A stretch of 64,000 nucleotides of DNA from Ciona savignyi (taxonomy: Eukaryota; Chordata; Ascidiacea; Phlebobranchia; Cionidae), in assembly GCA_000149265.1 (NCBI GenBank), contig CH003364.1:383435-447434 (forward strand), in the 5' to 3' direction. Both the position numbers and the translations under genes were made by a program. Below are positions 13,301-22,300 of this stretch, piece after piece. The notes under the pieces were generated by a model. It worked only from the letters and a program-made list of their open reading frames with translations. It was not told the DNA's origin and ran no database searches. Every line of letters starts with the position of its first letter. Position 1 is the first letter of the stretch.

Positions 13301-16300
13301 TAGTGACGAGAGTGGGACGATCGATAGTGGAGCGGACGCCGAGAGTCGAAAGCATCGGCGTCGCAGACACAGAAGAAGAAGGTAGAGTATTTGGAATTTC
13401 TGGGCGCGGGTTGCAATTTTTTTTTCGGTGACATTTTATTAAGAATATACGACACAACAGTACGGAAAAAAGTGTACAACAGAACAATGTGTGGACCGGC
13501 AGCAGCCGAACGGCCGAATGTCTAAGAAAAAGGTTATTCACATGTAAATAGTTAAACAGATGCCCACTTGGCTCAGGTTGTAATTCCCTGCATAGAGACC
13601 TTATACTTGTATGTTACGTCTTCCTGCGGCGCCTACTAAACCAGACGTAACACAATACAGGACTCGTCACAAAACGCGCAACTCCAGCAATATCAAGACG
13701 TTATTCCAACTCCAAAACTTGTATTCCACTTTTACGTTAGGATATTACTAAAATTTGCGTTTTAACTTGATATTACAATTTAATGCATCGATACCTTAAC
13801 TTGATATTACAATTTAATGCATAGATACCTTAACTTGTACGGTAGTGTGGCCAAATGGTTAACGCGACCGATACATATATTGAATTACATAGGAAAAATC
13901 TGCCTTGGTATCGAGCTCATCATGGGTTTAAAATTGATCCCAGTAAAAAATAGATACCCTAACTTATACAATTCATTGCACAGAAACTTTAATCTTTAAT
14001 TAAAATTCACTGCATATAGGAAACTTAACTTATTCTTACTATTCACTATAAAGGGACCTTGATTAGTTTTATTTCATAATATTTTTGAATAAAGAATCAG
14101 TAACCTGATATTTAAGTTACGTACGGGAAAAAAACAGGAATACCCTATATTCTATTTAAGTTGTATATTTAATAGTTATATTCACTTTCACCAGTTTAGC
14201 TGTGGGCCTTAAAGATTTCTCAAAATCAGTGTTTACAACAAATTGCAAAAAAACAAGATATATTTATACACTTTATGTAAAAGCCTTATTTAGAAAGTAC
14301 TTCATGTACGAATGTGTTCCGTTGGAAAACTGTTAAATTTAAATACAACCCTTCAGAAGCAGAAGTGATTCCGAATCAAGTAGAGATAGCAGGTCAGAGA
14401 CTAGTGGTGGACATCGGCGACGACGTCGTCATAGGAGACGAAAATCTCGGCACAGTGATGATTCGGAGTATAGTTCTGATTCTAGAGATAGCGTGGTAAG
14501 AGATTTAAGTGTGAATGTGTATGTTTGTCTTCCTAGCGGGGAACCGCAGGGCGCGAGAAACTAAGGTTTATATACAAGATATATGTGTGTCGCGGTTTAA
14601 CGGATATCCCCTGAACCTTAATGGGTTCTACTGAATTAAAGGAGCGCCTAAATCATATTTAACACACAACAATAGCTCAGGTTGAAGATTTACCGATTGC
14701 CCGTGTGTAAACCCCGTTGGATCTCCTATTCACGGGAATAAACATAAATATCGCTCTGTACCATGGACCCACATTCGGGTTATCTGACAATAATTTAAAT
14801 TACCTGTTGATCATAAGTTATCATTGAGGACCTCATGTTAAGAAAATATTTTTTTTAAAACCAATAAAAATAAACTAAACTATTCCAGCACCGACGAGGC
14901 AAGCACCGACGACGCGGGAGACATCGTAGACATTCAAGCTCTGACGATTCAGATTCCACGTCACGAAGCAGAAGCAGAGGACGACATAAGAAACACAGGA
15001 AGGGCAAGAAGCACCATCGACGTCATAGCTCTGATAGCTCCTCTAGTGATAGGTTTGTGAAGAACCGTACGCTTAACTTGGTCGGAAGGTTTCTGCCCAT
15101 AAAACGTTAAAAACGTTGGTACCGAATTCGAATCATGGCTCAGTGAATCAAATCTAGTAAAAGATACAGTAATTTCGAATTCAAAATTCAAGTATGGTAC
15201 CTAGTGATCATATATACGGAATTATAAAAATGAACTTTAGTGGGGACTCCAGTGATTTATAATCGGATCTTGATCTTCTACAATGTAAATAAGATAAAGA
15301 AATTGTGGGTTCAAAATTGGGTCAAACATGATTTAAATCGGATATATAGTGATCCGGCGTTCGAAATTAGACGAGTAAAGACTGAGCCAAATGTGTGACC
15401 CATGCATACTTGGTTTCAAACCGTGCTGACCTAATTTACAGTACGGTCGTGTGGCCGAATAGTTAACGCGACCGATACATATGCCAAATATATAAAAAAA
15501 CACTGTAAGTGACGAGCCCAGCATGGGTTCGAACCTTAACCCGGTAAAAAATATAAAATAAACTAAAAAACTAATTTACAGAAGTCGACATAGGCGGAGA
15601 AGGCGTCGCCGCCGTAGCTACAGTTCCTCGTCATACACCACGTCATCAAGTGATGATTCTGGTTCGCGACGCAGACACAAAGACAGGAGAAGACGCCATA
15701 AACGTGGGTTTGACAATACCTTTAGTGATTGGGGTAATAACCAGCGATTATCATCAGGTAGGGACGACGATTCCGACAGTGATAGCAGTGATGATCGTTA
15801 CGACCGGCGAAGAGGAAGAAAAAAAGATGGCGGTCGAAGACGTAGGATGAAACCATAGATTATTTACTTTTATATATATTGGAACCTATTCTTCGACTGT
15901 GTACAATATGGTCTTATATGATAGTTTATTCATGTTTATCCCTACATGTGAATGGGAAAACAAAAGGGGCGTTATTTACGGGAAATCGTCAGATTACATC
16001 GCGCCCACCCTCGGATTACCATAGCTTTAATTTTTATCCATTAAATTCAACATTTATCCATTGAGTTCAACATTTATCCATTGAGTTTAACATTTATCCA
16101 TTGGGTTCATACTCATACCAACACACTCATACCAATGTAGGCTGCAAGAAGAAATAGACATGGGTTAGATGATAAAACAAACTAATAAACATCCAAATTG
16201 GAATTCCTTTATGATTTATCTTGGGAAAAGCGTTAATACGCACTTATAGTGGATTATGAAACGATAACCATCTATAAATCCTCTCATGTAGATTTCTCTC

Positions 16301-19300
16301 CTACCATTATACAATTGTCTATCTATACTTACACGATATTGCTATCTTCAGATCGGCGACGTCGTTACTCCACTAGCACAGAAGAAAGTTCGGCCGGAGA
16401 TGAGAAACCATCGCGAAGAAGAGACAAGAATAGACGTCATCGGTTCGATATTTACTAACAAACACTCAGTATTTATAAGTAATCGAATTATTTCTGTATA
16501 GACGAAGGAGTTATTCCGATTCCGACAGTGACGATTCCTACGACAGCCGGCGACGCGACAAGAGGAAGAAGAAGAAGCCGCCTCGTCCTCCAAGCACCGA
16601 TTCGAGCTCCTTAAGTTCGGAGGAACCGCCAGAACGTCTGGCGAAGATGTCAAAGAAGGAGAGAAAAGCTTATGAGAAGAGAAGAAGGGATAAAGAAGAG
16701 CGCGCAGAAAGAAGGCAACAACAGAGAGAGGAATATGAACGTTATGTTGAGAAGAAGGAGAAACGAAAGCAGAGGTTAGTTAGTCAAGTGTTCACGGATG
16801 TGTTTGGTGCCATTTCACAGGGTTGTGATCAGACCTGATACACGGGTAGGATAGGGTTGGAATTTTGTCTTTATCTCCGTAAATGGGAAATCAAGGGGGT
16901 TAACACACGGGAGGTAACATTACCTCGCTTCCACCGTCGGGTTACCGGAGCTATTGCAGTGTGCTGTATATGACTAAAATGTTCATTCAATGTAGTAGAA
17001 CCCATCTTTCCACTGGGTTTAGGCAATGTCCGTATATGACTCAAATGTTCATTCAATGTAGTAGAACCCATCTTTCCACTGGGTTTAGGCAATGTCCGTT
17101 AGTGCGACGCCTTTCACCCGAACGGTTGTATACGGTTCAAAAGTGGTCACTAGCGGGTCGGTTGTCTCCTTGGGCAAGACACTTAACGGATGTCAAATTT
17201 AAGTGACGTCCCAACCATTTACAAAACGTTGTAATCGCTCCGGTAACCCGGTGGTGGACACGAGATGAACTGACAATTTCCCGTGTTTTAACGCCCCTCG
17301 CGTTTCTCCTATTCACGATAAAACAAGAAAATCCTATATCGCAGGAGAAGAGAACGAGGTGAACCAGACGAATCGAGTTCAGATGAAGACTGGGGCGACG
17401 GAAGAACAGCTGTGAAGTATGACAAGGGAAGTCGTAGAAAGATTCTGGACAAAAATCGGAAAACAGATGATCGAGACATCGGTTATGACGACCCGTGAGC
17501 AGTTGTTAAGTTTACTCTTGTCTGTGGGTTTGGCCTGGTCGATTAGTGCGTCGACTTTCAGCCGAAGGGTTGCCGGGTGGAAATTGGTCGCTGGCGAGTC
17601 GGTTTGTGTTGTTGGGCAAAGCACTTGACGGACATTTCCTAAACTCAGAGGAATGATGGGTTCTACTCAATTAAAAGAACGTCGTAATCTTACACGCCAC
17701 ACTGCAATTGCTTCGGCAACTTGACGGTGGGCACGAGGTGATCTGACGATTGCCTGTATATTAACGTATCTAGCGTTTTCCCATTCACGAGAATTAACAT
17801 AAATATTCTATCCTATCCCTATCCTATTCTTTTCAGCATTGGAAACCACGACAGTCAATATACCACTAATAGGCCGTATAGCTAGATTGTGTAGTTGCGT
17901 TGTTAGAGGTGAGGTATTGAAATACGTTGGCTATATTTGATACACTGCAAGTTTTGGGAAATTATCGTTTCTTTCAATGATTATATTTTTAATTCGTGAT
18001 ATTCGGTTATATTTGCAAAGTAAGCTACACAAAAAAATAAAAATACATTATGATAAAGACGTCAAATACAAAATCATTTTTTTGATAAAACGATCATGAT
18101 TTGAATACCTTTTCATTCCCAGGGACGACCCATGGAAAAAGAAATCCCACCGGAAAGATAAAAAGAAATCCCGGTCAAAGAAAGGACACGACTCCGAACC
18201 GGATTCCACTGATTCGTCGGACGATTTTGACATTTCCGATCCATTTAGAGTTAAAAAGAAAAAAGAAAAGAAAGAGAAGAGAAAGGGCAAGGGTTGGTAT
18301 TGTGTTATGTTTTATGCTTCTACTCGTATAATAAATGCTTATTTAAGCTACGATGTCAATTATATGCTATACGGCTGATTATTCAGATATTTCCAGTTAT
18401 TAGCATATCGATGTCACAGTCTCTACTTTACCAACCACATACTTAGGCTATGTCGACACAGGCACAGGTTTTATACATACATCTGTAAACTACAAATTCC
18501 TGCAAAATTGTAGTAATAGTTTGGTATGTCGTTATTAAAAAGAGCAACAACGAAAGTGTGCAGTTATATAGGCCTAGTTATATAAAAGGTGCTCTGTTAA
18601 ACATAGGCCTTTTTTATATAGACCTCTCTAATACTGTAATTCCTAATTACCAGGCGGTGCCGCGTCGTCGGATGATAGTGATGATGACCAGTCGGTTTAC
18701 GAAGATGTGTTCGAGGAAGACGGTATGACGTTCATTAGTGATGGTATTTACATACATATGATGGTTTTTACATCATTTTTTTCTGCAGGCACAGTCCAGA
18801 GGCGAAAGGTCAAAGTCACCAAAAAGAAAGACAGAAAAGACCGAAGGGTTTTCAAGGATGAGGAACTGGACGCAGAGTCCGAATATGACTCGGTTGGAAG
18901 CGCCGACGTAGATAAAATGATAGCTCGTCAAATATGTAAGTTTGCACGAAGTTGTAGGCTAATTGATCGAATAAAATTGCTCGTTGTAAGCGTTTTTTCG
19001 TGCTCTTTTTTGGCAACTTTCAAACAAACAATGTTGCCTGATAGATTTGCGACATCAAAATGATTAATAAGAGTTTTTATTCGAAACTGAGAGTTGTACT
19101 TAGATGGATTAGCCTAAATCCACAGGTTTCGTAAGAAATCATACTCTCAGTCAGGTTCCTATAGCTATTCCAGTATATAGTTTGTTTATGTTGCAGAATT
19201 CTTGTGGGTTGGAAACCACGCTTTAACCATGGCTACTTTAAGCTACTTTTAGGTTCTATTTGGTTCGACCGACCGCATAGCTTGGTGGTTAAGTGCGTCG

Positions 19301-22300
19301 CTTTTCAGTCGAAAGGTTGCAGCTTCCAAACTGGTCGCTAGCCAGTCAGTTGTGTTCTTGGGCAAAGCACTTAAGGGAAATTCCCTAAACCCATCGGATT
19401 AGTGGGTTCTACTAAATTGAAGGAACGTCCTAACAATAAACAACGCACTACAAAAGCTCCGTAACCCGACGATGGGCGCAAGATGATACAATTTCTTGTG
19501 TGTTAACCCCCTTGGTTTATTCACATGAATAAACATAAAATCCTATCATATTTAATATTTTCCTTTCAGATGACAAGGACGGCGAGGTGATCCGACTTAC
19601 CAAGGACGGTCGTCGAATCAAAGATGGCAAAATCAGCAAAGAGGTTTTCGATATTGAGATGCACCAAGAGAAGAAGAAAAAGAAAAAGAAGGAGAAGCAA
19701 ATGTTGGAGAAGAGTTACGAGGAAGAATACGTGGAGGAGTTTATAGATGAAGAAGGGAGAGTGGTCAAAGTTGTCAAAAAGGTCCGGTCGTTTGTTGTGC
19801 TTCATAAAAATGGTTTTGTCGTTAAAAATGTTAGTTTTCCAATAATGAACAACAAAAGGTTTGTTTTGCTTTATTGAGCCTTGTAACCCTACAGCGCACC
19901 GACTAAGTTACACAACTATCTTAGTGGGTTGAGTTATTCATTTTGCTTGGCCTGGCATTGCACACAAAACCACTGTATGTTCGCTGCGATAACCATCCGG
20001 CTATACATTACTCATGGAATTGTTTTATTATATTGGACAAGGTTACACACAATTTTAATGAAATAATCTTTAAAACTTTGTTATTTTAGCGCTTGAAGGA
20101 GAAATCAACAATCCCCGGTAAGCGACCTGCCACTCCGTTAACCGGTGTTCGAAGGGTTCAAGTTCTATTCTTAAAAGGAGGAGTACAAATACAGGTGAGA
20201 ATCCCAACATAGATACCTATATAACTACATTCTTTCCATCCCATGAGCGTGGCAACAGGGACCTTTTTTGGCTTAAATTTCTGGTCCCGGGGCTACCGTA
20301 TAATACCCGCTTATACTAATGTAATGTATGACTAGCGTGGTGGTTTATTCCACCGCCTTTCCCCCGAAAGGTTTCTGGTTCGAAACTGATCGCTAGCTAG
20401 TCGATTGAGTTCTAGGGCAAGGGACTTATAATCGGACATTGCCTGAAGCCAGTGTAATGATGCGTTGTGCTAAATTAAAAGCATGTCTTAAGCATACATA
20501 ACATACTGCAATAGCTCCGGTAACCCGACGGTGGGCGTAAGCAATCTGGCAATTATTCGTGTGTTAACGCACCTTGCGTTTACCTAGTCACACGATAATT
20601 ATCATATATGCATTTTCAGAATCGTCTCCAGCAATTATTAAGAGATTGTCCTCTAAATGACGTTGATCCAAGATTTCCAGCTTTGGTTGAGGAGTTTGGA
20701 GCTGGTGCGATGGACTTGGACGAACGAGGTTAATAGAATTCAAAGGATTCGAATTTATGTTTCGTGTTTCCTTCGGAGTTATACCATATTTAGGGAAATA
20801 GCTAATTCAAATCAAACGAAATGGAAAATCGTGAAACTTGGTATAATTAAAAGTATTCTTTGAAGCATTACGATAGGTTTAAAACAGACGGACAGCTTAT
20901 TTTGCATAAAGAGAGATACTTATACATTTTATTTTCCAAAACTTACAATCGACTTCATTGAATAAAGGTAGGAGATATTTGAATTGGTATGTTCGTAATT
21001 TTAGGTCAAAATTTTACGTGACAACTTAGAAACAACTTACTTGTATGTATAAGTGATTGTTTGTGTGCAAAGGCATCGATGGTCTGTATCATAAAACTTA
21101 CAGGGCTTCCCAAAGTTTGCGATCCCATTTTAAAAATCTTCTACCCTTCTTCACGTTTACAATCACTCAACAGTAGTATTTAAGTAGAAAGTACAATAGA
21201 TATAGTATAGTTTGTGTAAAATTGATGTACTTTTTGCAACCCTTAAAAATTCAGTGGGCGAATATCTAACAGAAAATATTTTTATTAAACAAACAGCGTG
21301 AACCACACTCAGGCTTCGCTGCATAAATCGTTGACTTACATTACGGTAATTTACAGAAGGAGCGATTGATTACCTTACCCACTATCGTCTGGTAAACCCG
21401 GATAATTTGGAGGGATATGCTAAAGCTTTTCTTGTGGAGGATGTGGACGAAAACAGTGTGATTAACATGGATGAGACAAGGGTCGCCCTGGAAGGCATCC
21501 CTGGGTTACAGGTAAACTTATTTAAGGATCACATAACGTCGAAGATATGTAGGATAGGATAAGGTATTCATGTTTATCCCCGTAAGTGGAACAACCAAAG
21601 GGGTTAACACACGGGCAATCGTCAGATCATCTCGCGCCCACCGTCGAGTTACCGGAACTATTTCTGTGTGTTGTGTATGATAGACACGCTCTTTTAATTT
21701 GGTAGAATCCATTAATCCGCTGGGTTTAGGCAATGTTCGTTAAATGCCTTGCCCAAGGACAAAACCGACTCGCTAGCGACCAGTTTGAACCTACAACCTT
21801 TCGGTTGAAAGGCGTCGCACTAAACCGCCAGACTAAAGAAGTGCAGAAATCTTTTGTTATTTTATTTTTTAACCGAGCCAAGTTTTAAACCCACGATGGG
21901 ACCTTCAATTAGAGTCTAATTATTAGACTGTTTTTATACAGGAGTCGGCATGTGTATCCGTCGCGTTAACCTTCCGGCCACACGACCGTATTCATTTGCA
22001 TAGTTTTGGTAAATTTAGAAACCCACTGCGTTCTAAGTGTACAAGCTTAATGTTAGCAATATTATAGCACCAAAACGAATCATTTTAGGGCATGAACGAC
22101 AAACAAGTCAACTACATTCTCAAAGTTTTGGGGATTGATGACGCAACGGAAGTGACGTTTAAGATGTTCGCCGTCATCTGTTCCTTGTGTGAACGCTTCC
22201 TTTCTATAATAGAGTAAGTTGAGTTGTTTAGAAGTTAATTTATATGTATGCTACATGCTAAGCCAGGGTTGGGCAACTTTTTAATTCAGGCGCCAAAATT

